Assembly (NCBI GenBank): GCA_963579135.1
Contig: CAUZFB010000010.1
Coordinates: 1 to 64,000 of the forward strand
Reading direction: 5' to 3'
DNA from: CALGTL01 sp963579135
Lineage (GTDB): Bacteria > Chloroflexota > Dehalococcoidia > Lucifugimonadales > Australimonadaceae
DNA length: 64,000 nt
Part shown: in pieces, positions 1 through 8,408 of the stretch
Layout of the letters: each line of letters starts with the position of its first letter
How positions within the stretch are numbered: position 1 is the stretch's first letter
The notes under the pieces: generated by a model
The model's input: only the letters and a program-made list of their open reading frames with translations
Database searches by the model: none
Told to the model about the DNA's origin: nothing
Program-made: the position numbers and the translations under genes

Positions 1-104
1 GGTGCTTGCGACCGGTACTGTTCGTCCACGTAACGCAGCCATAGGTCAGGGGGCTCCATGATGTGCATGTCGCTGTCGAGTATCCGGAATCCATCTTTTG
101 CCAT
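1..104 (-). CDS. Amidohydrolase family protein, N-terminal fragment
   Basis: Only the first 34 codons lie in the window; the rest runs off the left edge. The reading starts at an ATG with an AGAGGTG Shine-Dalgarno about 4 nt upstream. The N-terminus contains DSDMHIMEPPDLW, the entry strand of amidohydrolase-2 (PF04909) TIM-barrel enzymes, where the D-x-H motif (here D-M-H) supplies metal ligands. Family members hydrolyse or decarboxylate small acids. It is the last gene of the minus-strand run that begins with the ABC binding protein, 62 nt after the alcohol dehydrogenase stop, so it is probably co-transcribed. The substrate cannot be inferred from this fragment. Confidence 0.75.
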   Translation of the reverse strand, partial: MAKDGFRILDSDMHIMEPPDLWLRYVDEQYRSQA

Positions 105-166
105 GGGTCACCTCTGGGGATTGAGTTCGAGTTCTAGACCGGCAAGGGCTAGTTTTGCGGTGAGCT

Positions 167-1261
167 CTAGCTGGGCTCGCCATTGGGCAGGATCACGGCG
201 ACCATCGCCTCCAACCGCTCGTGGGCGGCGAAGCCGTCGTTCGCTTGCTCAAGTCCATACCGGTGTGTAATTAGATCTTCAACGGGACGGTCGACGATGG
301 AGCGCATGGAGGCCAGCGACCGTATGATGTGGCGAGGCCCGGCCGAGACCACTCCTTGCACGCGGATCACCTTACGGGTGAGCAATGCGGGGTTAGAGGG
401 CAAGGGGCCATAGTCGGTCCACTGGCCAATGACCAGATACCGGCCTCCGAAGCGGACCATCTCGAGTCCCTCTTGGTACGCGGTTTTCCCGCCAGACGCC
501 TCGATGACCAAGTCGGCGCCTCTATCCCCGGTCATCTCCATGATTAGCGTTACTCGGTCGTCCGGCGTCGGGGCCTCGTCGAGTGACACGGTATCGTCGG
601 CGCCGAGCCGACGGGCCAGTTCCAAGCGGCTCTCAGGAGCACCAATCACAATGACACGGCCTGCACCGGCCAACCGGGCTTGGTTCAATGCTCCCATCCC
701 GATAGGCCCGGACCCCTGGATGACGACGGTATCCGCAGCGTTGACGCCGCCGATGCGCTCGATGCCGTTGAGCACGGTGTGGTTGCCTATCACGCTGAGG
801 AGAGCGCGTTCAGTGGAGAGATCATCGGGAACGCGCAATAGCCACGGCGTAGGGCTTAAGTTGATGTACTGGCCGAATCCGCCACGCAGGTGCGGTGGTT
901 CAGTGGAGGGCAACATTCCATAGGCCCGTGAGTGTTCGCAGCCCTCGCCCATAGCGCAGCGGAAGCAGCGGCCGCACGGGGAGTCCCGGAAGATCACCCG
1001 GTCTCCCGCCCTGAGCCGCTCTCCGAGGACATCGGTACTGATGCCCTGGGGGACCTCTGTAAGGACTCCGACGTTTTCGTGGCCGAAGATCATGGGCGCC
1101 GGGGTCACGTCAAGGTGCGAAGCGTGGACGTCGGTCCCACAGATAGCAGCCATCTGCATCTGGAGGAGCGCCCCGCCTGGCTCGATTGGCAGCACAGGGA
1201 ACTCTCGCACTTCCAAACGCTGGTCCGCGCCTACGAAGACGACTGCTTTACAAGTGTCCAT
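167..1261 (-). CDS. Zinc-dependent alcohol dehydrogenase, MDR family
   Basis: A 364-residue medium-chain dehydrogenase, normal length for the family. The catalytic-zinc region shows C41 (ICGTDVHASH) and H61-E62 (GHENVG). A structural-zinc lobe has four cysteines at 96, 99, 102 and 108, the last gap slightly shorter than the usual seven residues. The Rossmann dinucleotide motif GSGPIGMG sits at 183-190. It should oxidise an alcohol or polyol with NAD(P)+ in the cytoplasm. It lies 74 nt downstream of the ABC ATPase and just before an amidohydrolase, so the operon probably imports a hydroxylated compound and oxidises it here. The substrate is not known. Confidence 0.9.
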   Translation of the reverse strand: MDTCKAVVFVGADQRLEVREFPVLPIEPGGALLQMQMAAICGTDVHASHLDVTPAPMIFGHENVGVLTEVPQGISTDVLGERLRAGDRVIFRDSPCGRCFRCAMGEGCEHSRAYGMLPSTEPPHLRGGFGQYINLSPTPWLLRVPDDLSTERALLSVIGNHTVLNGIERIGGVNAADTVVIQGSGPIGMGALNQARLAGAGRVIVIGAPESRLELARRLGADDTVSLDEAPTPDDRVTLIMEMTGDRGADLVIEASGGKTAYQEGLEMVRFGGRYLVIGQWTDYGPLPSNPALLTRKVIRVQGVVSAGPRHIIRSLASMRSIVDRPVEDLITHRYGLEQANDGFAAHERLEAMVAVILPNGEPS

Positions 1262-1335
1262 GTGTACTCCCCGTTGGGAACCAGTCGTTGATGTCTGGTG
1301 TCGCCGTTCTTGTGTGAACCTGGAACCGAGGGAGC

Positions 1336-2517
1336 CTAGGCGATGATCGCTGGGCCTGCGGAGGTCTGGCTCGGAACCGCCGCGGCCTCAGTGTCGTCAA
1401 GTTCGATGGACGACGTTTCCAGAGGCAGCGGCCGACAATCGGCTGCTGCGGCTGATATGAATACCGAATCCCCGGGCGCGATTCGAGGCCGGGGAGCTAC
1501 GAAGGCCCGCAGCAGGTCCTCGCCCACGCGTATTCGGCAGTCCAGCGAGTCGCCAAGATAAATAACAGCCTCGACGGTGCCGCTGAACGTGTTTTCGGCT
1601 TCTGCAGGCTCGGTAAGGGAGACTTTGAGGCCCTCCGGCCTGATCGCCACAATCACTTTGCCCCCGCTCTCGAAGCCGTCAACAGCGTCGCAGACCAACT
1701 CACCATTCATGGCCGCGACTTTCATGCCGTCGGCGCTTGTCTCTGTGACTTCCCCCTCGACCAGATTCGTCGTACCAATAAACTCAGCGGTGAACCGCGA
1801 ATTTGGCGTGGCGTAAATCTCTTCGGAGGACCCCAACTGTCTGATGACGCCGTCACGCATGACAGCAATCTGATCCGATAACGTAAGCGCCTCAAGCTGA
1901 TCGTGAGTTACGAACACGGTGGTGATACGGAGCCGCTGGGTAAGCTCTTTCAGCTCAACGCGCATCTCGTCTCGGAGCTTTGCGTCCAGATTTGAGAGCG
2001 GTTCGTCGAGCAGCAATACCTGGGGTTCGCGCACCAATGCCCGCGCTAAGGCGAGGCGTTGCTGCTGACCACCCGATAGCTGTGGGGCGGGCCGGTTCTC
2101 TAGCCCGCCCAAGCGGACGAGATCGAGGGCTGTCATGACGCGGGAGCGGACCTCTGACTTGGGTACTCGGTCGCTGCCGTGAGTGATGGGAAACGCAACA
2201 TTGTCAAAAACGTTCATGTGTGGCCAGATCGCGTAGGACTGGAACACCATGCCGATGGGTCTGCGGTGCGGAGGTACGAATAAGCCTTGCTGCTTTGAGA
2301 CTACGAGCGTGTCACCAATCGTTATCTCACCACCATCGGCGCGCTCAAGCCCCGCAATGCAGCGGAGAGTCGTTGACTTGCCGCACCCCGAGGGACCAAG
2401 CAAGGTAAAGAACTCCCCTGAATTGATCTCGAACGAAACATCGTCAACGGCGTTTACATCGCCCTCATCCGTTGGGTATATTTTCTTGAGGTTCTGGACT
2501 CGTACTGCAACTGTCAT
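1336..2517 (-). CDS. ABC importer ATPase (PotA/FbpC/UgpC class)
   Basis: A 393-residue ATPase. Walker A GPSGCGKST is at 41-49, the Q-loop near 93, the signature LSGGQ at 147-151 and Walker B LLLDEP at 168-173, followed by a D-loop (SNLDAK). The C-terminal third has the TOBE-type sequence of importer ATPases (IRPEGLKVS near 290). It energises uptake by the neighbouring permease. Its start is 8 nt from the permease stop, indicating tight co-transcription. The class is shared by iron, polyamine, sulfate and phosphonate importers, so the ATPase alone does not identify the substrate. Confidence 0.93.
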   Translation of the reverse strand: MTVAVRVQNLKKIYPTDEGDVNAVDDVSFEINSGEFFTLLGPSGCGKSTTLRCIAGLERADGGEITIGDTLVVSKQQGLFVPPHRRPIGMVFQSYAIWPHMNVFDNVAFPITHGSDRVPKSEVRSRVMTALDLVRLGGLENRPAPQLSGGQQQRLALARALVREPQVLLLDEPLSNLDAKLRDEMRVELKELTQRLRITTVFVTHDQLEALTLSDQIAVMRDGVIRQLGSSEEIYATPNSRFTAEFIGTTNLVEGEVTETSADGMKVAAMNGELVCDAVDGFESGGKVIVAIRPEGLKVSLTEPAEAENTFSGTVEAVIYLGDSLDCRIRVGEDLLRAFVAPRPRIAPGDSVFISAAAADCRPLPLETSSIELDDTEAAAVPSQTSAGPAIIA

Positions 2518-2525
2518 CGGTGCAC

Positions 2526-4274
2526 CTATCCGTTTTCCTTAGCAAGTTTCAGCATGAGCACTCGGGCGAGGATGATGAACACCGCCATGATTCCCATCAG
2601 CACGATGCCGAGCGCGGCAGCGTCGTCTAGGCGCCCGTTCTCCCATCGGGCCCAAGACAGTGCCGAGAGAATCTGGTTATCGCGGGTGGTGGACAGCAGC
2701 AGCGCGATGCTGAGCTCGCGCCCGCTGTGCACTGCAATCCACAGCCAGCCAGCCAGCAGTGAGGGAATCAAAAGCCGGAGAGTGATCAGTCTGAAGACGG
2801 TCAACCAGTCCGCGCCGCTCACCGATCCCGCCTCTTCTAGCTCGCGATGGAGTTGCATCATCGCTCCATTGGTTGTGCGTGTCCCGAAGGGCAGGAATCG
2901 TGAAATGTGGGCGAGTGCAATCAGCCAAATCGTTCCGTAGATGTGAATGATGCCGTCGACCCAGAAAGCAATCAATAAAAATGCCAGGCCAAACACGATG
3001 CTGGGCGCGGTGAATGGCAGGAATGCTATGGAATCGATGACTCCCCTTCCCCGCATCTTGCCGCGAACGACGAACCAGGAAATCACGGAGGAAAAGAGCA
3101 TGACCGTGATGGGGACCACGGCCATGATGATCATGGAATTCTTAAAGGCGATCCAGAAGGCCTCTTCGCGCCAGAGCCCGCGGTATGAGTCCAATGACGC
3201 ATCCTTGAAGGCGGCGATGGAAGGTACTCTGAAATACTCGAAGAGGCTGGCGTAGAAGACGACCGCCACCGGGACAGCGACCATGACGATGAAGTAAAGG
3301 ATGATCGCGGCACCTGCAACCGGTCGCCAGCGCCCAAGGTCTATTCTTCGCGGCCGGAATCCTTTTCCCGTCACGGTCGCGAATCGCTGTTGGACCCGCG
3401 TTACTCGATGGTAGAAATAGATCCCGACGAGACCCAGAAGACCGGCCACGGTTCCAAGGCTCGCGGCCAGCCCGTAATCAGAGGGCAATTGCTGCAGTGC
3501 GATGTAGATCCGGGTGGAAAACATGTGGACACCACCTGGCATCCCAAGGATCGCAGGGATTTCGAATATGCCTATGGTTGCGGTGCCTATGAAAATGGTG
3601 ACGCCAAGCAGCCCCGGGAGCATCACGGGTAGGGTGACTTTACGCAGAGTGGTGAATAGTCCAGCCCCTGAGGCCGCTGATGCCTCCTCGAGAGAGGGGT
3701 CCATACTACGGAAGAGGCCGACGATCATTAGGAAAATCGTGGGGGTCACGCGGAAGCCTTCCACCACGATCAGCGTGCCGAGGTTGTAGGGCGCGAAGAT
3801 GCCTGTATCCCAACCCAATCCGACGGTGAAGGGCATGTTCAGGATGCCGGTGCGGGGGTTGAGCAGGAAAACCCATGCCATCGCAAAGATTAGAGGTGGC
3901 ATCCCGGCTGTAATGATGGCGATGACGAAGGCGAAGTTCCGGAACGGTGCGTTGGTGCGTTCAATCAGCCAGGCGAGGCTGATGCCGAAGATTAGCCCGA
4001 TGACCATGGAGCCGGCAGCGAATACCAACGTGTTGAAGAGGAGCCGATAGGTGGAGGGATCAAAGAATGTGCTGGTGTAGTTAGTTAGCGTGAATGTGCC
4101 GTCGGAATCCGCAGGGCCTACGCTCCAGAAGCTGTAGAACAACAGTATGCCCAGGGGGAGGAGTACCAGGAGGACGAGGAGCCCGCCTAGTCCGCCAAAG
4201 ATGACGTTCTCCTGTGAACCGATATTGACGCGCTGCATGAGCGGTAGGCGGGCAGGCGGGCGAATGACTCCCAA
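2526..4274 (-). CDS. ABC importer permease, two fused membrane domains (FbpB type)
   Basis: A 582-residue membrane protein with two BinA-type permease domains in one chain. Each has its own ATPase-contact EAA loop: EEASAASGAG at 196-205 and EEAGSVSGAD near residue 485. Many hydrophobic segments flank both loops. Fused permeases of this layout are known from Fe3+, thiamine and 2-aminoethylphosphonate importers. The chosen start is TTG at 4274, with GGAGA about 7 nt upstream; an internal ATG 12 codons later is an alternative. A strong hairpin precedes the ribosome site, which probably lowers permease expression relative to the binding protein. Confidence 0.9.
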   Translation of the reverse strand: MGVIRPPARLPLMQRVNIGSQENVIFGGLGGLLVLLVLLPLGILLFYSFWSVGPADSDGTFTLTNYTSTFFDPSTYRLLFNTLVFAAGSMVIGLIFGISLAWLIERTNAPFRNFAFVIAIITAGMPPLIFAMAWVFLLNPRTGILNMPFTVGLGWDTGIFAPYNLGTLIVVEGFRVTPTIFLMIVGLFRSMDPSLEEASAASGAGLFTTLRKVTLPVMLPGLLGVTIFIGTATIGIFEIPAILGMPGGVHMFSTRIYIALQQLPSDYGLAASLGTVAGLLGLVGIYFYHRVTRVQQRFATVTGKGFRPRRIDLGRWRPVAGAAIILYFIVMVAVPVAVVFYASLFEYFRVPSIAAFKDASLDSYRGLWREEAFWIAFKNSMIIMAVVPITVMLFSSVISWFVVRGKMRGRGVIDSIAFLPFTAPSIVFGLAFLLIAFWVDGIIHIYGTIWLIALAHISRFLPFGTRTTNGAMMQLHRELEEAGSVSGADWLTVFRLITLRLLIPSLLAGWLWIAVHSGRELSIALLLSTTRDNQILSALSWARWENGRLDDAAALGIVLMGIMAVFIILARVLMLKLAKENG

Positions 4275-4293
4275 GAAGGTTCTCCAACGAGAT

Positions 4294-4332
4294 CAGGAGC
4301 GTGCCCTTTTCAATAACAAGGGCACGCTCCTG
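4294..4332 (-). terminator. 15-bp intercistronic hairpin between binding protein and permease
   Basis: Positions 4294-4308 and 4318-4332 are perfect inverted complements with a 9-nt loop. There is no clear U-tract after it on the minus strand, and it sits 7-8 nt from the permease Shine-Dalgarno. It is more likely a partial terminator or mRNA-stabilising stem at the 3' end of the binding-protein message than a full stop. This layout is common where binding protein must exceed permease. Confidence 0.7.
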
Positions 4333-4351
4333 TCTGCGCGTCTAGCTAGCC

Positions 4352-5467
4352 TTAGTTCGAAATGAAGCCTACTGCCTCGCGGTACCGGGCTTGAAGCCTG
4401 CTGAATTCGCCGGCCATTTCGATTCCGGTGTACGCCAACTCAATCTCTAATCGCTCGTATTCAGTGGCGACGATGTCTCCGCTCGCCGGGTCGACACTGG
4501 TAGCAGGGTAGAACTCAACGCGCTTTGCTATGCCTTCGCTACCCAAGATCCAGTGCAAGAGCAAGAGTCCTCCAGCCGGGTTGGGGCCTGTAGATGCGGC
4601 TGCGATGAGCCATTGCTCAACAGGGTGCGGGCTGACCGGGGCAATAGCTACAGGTGCGCCCTTCTTCACGAGTCGACCACCAGAGGCCATATTGATCTCA
4701 GCTGCGATCGGGCGCTCTCCGCTCGCCACCGCGTTACCTACGGTACTGTTGCCGTGAACAATCAGCGGATCCTGGGTGCGGAGGCCCTCAAGGAATGTCA
4801 CGATTCTCTCTTCGGGCCACAATCCTGAGTACCGGCCGTTGTATGCAGGCAGGTCCGTAAGGTAAATGAAGCCCTTTAAGCGGTCTTCAAGGACAATCTT
4901 CCCCTTAAATTTGGGATCGAGTAAATCGTCCCAACTCTTAGGAGCATCGGCCTCGGAAATGCTGTCAGTGTTGTATAGCGGGCCGTGTCCGAGAGGCGTG
5001 TACAGCGCGGCGAGGTTATCACCGTATCGCACCTGGTCGGGCAGTTTCAGGTCGTCGAATACTGCCTTCGCGTTTGAAAGTAATCCCGTGTCCATGAGAC
5101 GAGTGTCGCGGCCCGGATCCAGGACATCGACCGTGCCTTTGTTGTTCTGGTGCTCGAGGAGTGCTTGTTCTACAACCTCAGCAGAGGTTTTCTGTGTGTG
5201 GACGATCTTTAGGCCAGGATACCTCGCCTCAAACACGCCCAGAATTGCGGGAGCGTCGTCGGCGGTCAGCGGAAACGACAAGTGGATCCTGCCGTCGTTG
5301 GCGGCTAAGGCTTCCTCGTAGAGTTGCTGCGTCAGTGTCTGAGGTACAGGTGTGGCAGTAGCTGCTGCGGGGCGCGGGGTTGGTGTTGGAGTCGGATCTG
5401 AACCACACGCGGCCATTAGTAGAACCATGAGTACGGAAACTAATCCAACTGAAATCGCTTTGTGCAC
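4352..5467 (-). CDS. ABC transporter substrate-binding lipoprotein
   Basis: The frame is open from 5548, but the GTG at 5467 has GGGAG 6 nt upstream and gives a textbook lipoprotein signal (MHKAISVGLV, hydrophobic stretch, then LMAAC). The lipidated cysteine is residue 21, followed by a Pro/Thr-rich linker (PTPTPTPRP). The remainder resembles the periplasmic binding proteins that pair with FbpB-type permeases. The adjacent C-terminal tyrosine pair typical of Fe3+ binders is not evident, so an organic ligand is more likely, which agrees with the dehydrogenase downstream. It is the first gene of the minus-strand operon. Confidence 0.85.
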   Translation of the reverse strand: MHKAISVGLVSVLMVLLMAACGSDPTPTPTPRPAAATATPVPQTLTQQLYEEALAANDGRIHLSFPLTADDAPAILGVFEARYPGLKIVHTQKTSAEVVEQALLEHQNNKGTVDVLDPGRDTRLMDTGLLSNAKAVFDDLKLPDQVRYGDNLAALYTPLGHGPLYNTDSISEADAPKSWDDLLDPKFKGKIVLEDRLKGFIYLTDLPAYNGRYSGLWPEERIVTFLEGLRTQDPLIVHGNSTVGNAVASGERPIAAEINMASGGRLVKKGAPVAIAPVSPHPVEQWLIAAASTGPNPAGGLLLLHWILGSEGIAKRVEFYPATSVDPASGDIVATEYERLEIELAYTGIEMAGEFSRLQARYREAVGFISN

Positions 5468-5867
5468 GGTTTTCTCCCACGAGAGTTTGGCGGCCTTTAA
5501 ATCGGACGAATCACTCCCTCGTTTGTGCGGCATCAAGCGCGTCGACACCTTAACGAGCGCGGAGCGGCAACGAATCTAATTCAGCTAGAACAGGAATGTC
5601 AAGCGCCTCTAACGCGCAGAACCTCCCGCCTAAAAACAACTCTGATTCTCGAAGGCGCGTTGACTACGATTTTCGTGATTGATAGAGTGCGGGAGCGTTG
5701 AGGAGTCGCTTCGACTGCCTGTTTATCGATAAGCGGAAATGTTCGCGAGGAATGGACAGGTTCCCGGTTAACATTACGGGAGCCTATGGCCCGCTCGATT
5801 TAGAACTTAAGAGCCTTGCACAATTCTATGCGTTACCCATTAGTGTTAAAAGTTACGGAGATTTGAC
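5468..5867. other. Divergent intergenic region between ABC operon and amidohydrolase
   Basis: Four hundred bases separate the binding-protein start (minus) from the amidohydrolase TTG start (plus). No coding frame with a ribosome site is seen, and the stretch is AT-richer than its flanks, consistent with promoters for both directions. One plus-strand promoter candidate is listed separately. No riboswitch fold was recognised. Confidence 0.5.
5660..5688 (+). promoter_or_regulatory. Candidate sigma-70 promoter
   Basis: TTGACT (5660-5665) and TAGAGT (5683-5688) are separated by exactly 17 nt: a five-of-six -35 match and a four-of-six -10 match. Transcription from here would leave a leader of about 175 nt before the TTG start at 5868. 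Inference from sequence only. Confidence 0.45.
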
Positions 5868-6959
5868 TTGACATCCATAGACCTAGAAACAGTTATCGAT
5901 GGTGACGGACACGTCTTTGAAGACGCGGAAGGAATATCGAATCATCTGCCTCCCCGATTCAAAGAGCGCGGCCCTTTCCCGCTGTCCCGCCTTTTCCCAC
6001 CGCTCGACCACCTGCATTCAGCGCACATCATGACGCTGCCTCCAGGCTCGTTTGAGCAGACCGGGGCCGAAGGCTGGAAGCAGTTCATGACGGACGCTGC
6101 TATCGACTCGACGGTGCTCTATCCGACGTCGGCGTTGGCTTATGGAAAGATCGCGTCAACCGAATTCGCTGTCGCGGTTACGCAGGCGTACAACGATTGG
6201 CTCTATGAGGCTTACCTGCAGAACGATCCGCGGTTCAAGGGTATGGCGCTTATTCCCATGCAGGACCCGGTCGCTGCCGTCAAGGAGCTACGCAGGGCTG
6301 TTGAAGACCTAGGCATGTGCGGGGCGATGCTGCCATCGACCGGTCTGAAAGCCCACCTGGGTTCTCGCGAGTATTGGCCCGTTTTCGCCGAGGCCGAAAG
6401 GCTCGGGTGCTGTATCGGGGTTCACGGAGGCTGCCACAGCGGGATGGGTATGGACGACATGAATGTCTACCCGGCCGTTCATGGACTTGGCCATCCGTTC
6501 GGACAGATGATTTCGTTTTCGGGCATCTTGTTGAATGGCATTTATGACAGATTCCCGGGGATTAGAGTCGGGTTCTTGGAGGGTGGTGTTAGCTGGTTGC
6601 TGCTGTGCATCGAGCGCTTGCAGGAATCGTATGCGAGCCATATCCCGTTCGACCCAGATGAGCAGTTCCTTCAACTTGGCTCGGGTGAGGATGTAAAAGA
6701 CTACATCATCCGCCAGATGAAAGAGGGCCGGATCTTTGTCGGGTGCGAGGGCGGCGAATTCACGCTTCCTTACGCGGTGAAGGTGTGTGGTCGAGAGGCA
6801 TTCATGTATTCGTCTGACTTTCCCCATGAAGTCAACCGTGCGTCAGTCAGGGCGGAGATAGAAGAGGTTCTCGAAAGCGAGGAGATGACTGCCGAGGACA
6901 AACAGGCGGTCATGCACAAGAACGCTCAACAGTTTTACAAGTTCCAGCGGGTGGGGTAA
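5868..6959 (+). CDS. Amidohydrolase-2 family metal hydrolase/decarboxylase
   Basis: A 363-residue protein starting at TTG with ACGGAG 7 nt upstream. DGDGHVFED at the N-terminus carries the first D-x-H metal ligands. GVHGGCH near 185-190 supplies the middle histidine, and YSSDFPHE near 312-319 contains the terminal metal-binding aspartate. This is the arrangement of PF04909 enzymes such as ACMSD and gamma-resorcylate decarboxylase, which act on carboxylated or ring-cleavage products. It is monocistronic, ending at a strong terminator, and lies upstream of two VOC proteins. A related full-length enzyme is at 32692 and a fragment of another is at the left edge of the window. The substrate is unknown. 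Confidence 0.88.
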   Translation: MTSIDLETVIDGDGHVFEDAEGISNHLPPRFKERGPFPLSRLFPPLDHLHSAHIMTLPPGSFEQTGAEGWKQFMTDAAIDSTVLYPTSALAYGKIASTEFAVAVTQAYNDWLYEAYLQNDPRFKGMALIPMQDPVAAVKELRRAVEDLGMCGAMLPSTGLKAHLGSREYWPVFAEAERLGCCIGVHGGCHSGMGMDDMNVYPAVHGLGHPFGQMISFSGILLNGIYDRFPGIRVGFLEGGVSWLLLCIERLQESYASHIPFDPDEQFLQLGSGEDVKDYIIRQMKEGRIFVGCEGGEFTLPYAVKVCGREAFMYSSDFPHEVNRASVRAEIEEVLESEEMTAEDKQAVMHKNAQQFYKFQRVG

Positions 6960-7043
6960 GCGCGGCTCAGACGCCGAGTACGTCCCGAGGCCGTCTGCGT
7001 CAGGGTGGCGTTCGGCGATTTTGCGGCACCAATCGCATCCACA

Positions 7044-7074
7044 CGAAGGCCTCTCGATTTTCGAGAGGCCTTCG
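7044..7074 (+). terminator. Rho-independent-type terminator after amidohydrolase
   Basis: A 14-bp perfect stem (7044-7057 with 7061-7074) closes a 3-nt T loop, 84 nt after the amidohydrolase stop. The downstream T content is modest (GCTTTG). Confidence 0.75.
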
Positions 7075-7151
7075 CTTTGCCCGCGCCTACTCACCAAGCG
7101 TAGACTCGCGCCAACATTCGTTGATCGTTCGCAATCCTGAGGAGGGACGCC

Positions 7152-7610
7152 ATGTTGGGGATCGAGCGTGTGGGTCACATCGTCATTCGCGTGTCGGATA
7201 TAGACTCGGGGATGGCCTTTTACCGAGACAAGCTGGGCATGGAAGTGGTCTTGTACCGCCCGGGTCAGGGCGTATTCCTCTCCTTCGGGTCGCAACACCA
7301 TGACATTGCGCTGTTCCAGGACACCGCAGATAGCGTGCACGGGGGCCTAGGGCTTGTGCACATCGCCCTGCGAATCCCGGGCGACGATCACGACCTGCGT
7401 ACCGTATACGACAAGCTGAAAGCTTCCGGCGTCAGCATCGATCATGTCACGAATCACGGTATGACCCACAGCGTCTACTGCCAAGACCCCGACGGCAATA
7501 TGCTCGAGATCTATGCCGACGTGTACCCCGCTGAGGAGGGCATGGAGGTCATGCGTAACAAGCCCAACTACCGCGAACCGCTAGACATCGAGGCGATCTC
7601 AGCCCGGTAA
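7152..7610 (+). CDS. VOC family (glyoxalase/dioxygenase-like) protein
   Basis: A 152-residue protein with two beta-alpha-beta-beta-beta halves. ERVGHIVIRVSD gives the first metal histidine, a second histidine lies in LGLVHIALRI, and DPDGNMLEIYAD carries the glutamate ligand. Vicinal-oxygen-chelate proteins use Fe2+, Mn2+ or Zn2+ for extradiol cleavage, isomerisation or thiol addition. A ribosome site (GAGGAGGGA) lies just upstream of the ATG. A paralogue with the same motif order is at 7896, so the two may act on related compounds or have arisen by tandem duplication. Reaction unknown. Confidence 0.85.
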   Translation: MLGIERVGHIVIRVSDIDSGMAFYRDKLGMEVVLYRPGQGVFLSFGSQHHDIALFQDTADSVHGGLGLVHIALRIPGDDHDLRTVYDKLKASGVSIDHVTNHGMTHSVYCQDPDGNMLEIYADVYPAEEGMEVMRNKPNYREPLDIEAISAR

Positions 7611-7846
7611 ACGAGTTCCGCGGGACGAAGGATTCGCTCCTCACGGCGGATACCGACCTTACGAGTGATGAGGCGGCAGCTACAGAGAAGGCTGAGGAGC
7701 CCGGGTGGCAGGCTGACGCCGCTAATCACTCGGCGGACTGTCCTGAGCTGGAACGGGAGATCAAGGACGCGGTGGACGCCTACCAGAAGCGTCTGCGGAC
7801 GAAAAGTCAAGATAGCGATTGCGTAGCACGCGACGTGTCGCTGTAG
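7607..7846 (+). pseudogene. Start-less coding-like stretch between the two VOC genes
   Basis: A frame of about 79 codons running to TAG at 7844-7846 has coding-like composition: many Asp/Glu/Ala/Lys codons, GC-rich third positions, and an amphipathic segment (ELEREIKDAVDAYQKRLR). No ATG, GTG or TTG with a ribosome site opens it; the only internal GTG comes late. It overlaps the upstream VOC stop by 4 nt in another frame. It may be the 3' remnant of a lost gene or a gene with an altered start. The family is not recognised. Confidence 0.3.
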
Positions 7847-7895
7847 ACTATGCGCTCTGCAAAGCGCTCCCCCGTATGGGTCGAGGAGGTATGGT

Positions 7896-8408
7896 ATGAC
7901 GCGCATCGAACGAGTTGGACACACCGTGCTCTACGTGACAGATGTCGCAAGGGCAGTCGAGTTCTATCGCGACAAGCTAGGGATGGAGGTCGTCCGCTGG
8001 GCCGAGCGTCCGGGTGCCTTCATGTCGTTCGGGCGTCAACATCACGACATCGGGCTGTTCAACGCCCACAACGACCAGCGTGGCGCTGTGGGCGCGCCGG
8101 GCCTCAGCCATATCGCGTTCGTCATAGAAGGTGGGACAGAGGAGTTGAAAGCGACCTTCGACGATCTTTCTGCCCGTGGTGTCGAGTTCATCGAGATGAT
8201 CGACTACGGGTACACGCGCAGCATGTACTGCAACGACCCGGATGGTAACCGCATCGAGATTTACTGTGAGCTGTTGGAGCCGTTGGCGGGTAAGCGCTTC
8301 CTCGCGAACCGCAGCGGCGCGGGCAAAGCGTTCACGTGGGACGGAATTCTGGACTCAGATGGCAATGCCGCTCCTGGTTCCTCCGTTCCCCACGCCGTAA
8401 GCGGCTAG
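7896..8408 (+). CDS. VOC family (glyoxalase/dioxygenase-like) protein
   Basis: A 170-residue paralogue of the VOC protein at 7152. Shared landmarks in the same order are ERVGHTVLYVTD, a GLSHIAFVIEG second-half strand with the metal histidine, and DPDGNRIEIYCELL with the glutamate ligand. GAGGAGG lies 6 nt before the ATG. The C-terminal tail (about 25 residues after the glutamate motif) differs from the paralogue. Its TAG stop is embedded in CTAG at 8405-8408, the same four bases that give the convergent HAD gene its stop. Function beyond the fold is unknown. Confidence 0.85.
   Translation: MTRIERVGHTVLYVTDVARAVEFYRDKLGMEVVRWAERPGAFMSFGRQHHDIGLFNAHNDQRGAVGAPGLSHIAFVIEGGTEELKATFDDLSARGVEFIEMIDYGYTRSMYCNDPDGNRIEIYCELLEPLAGKRFLANRSGAGKAFTWDGILDSDGNAAPGSSVPHAVSG

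Noticed and set aside
4352..5467. Calling the binding protein a ferric iron binder
   Set aside because: The tyrosine pair of Fe3+ binders is not evident and the operon partners are catabolic enzymes.
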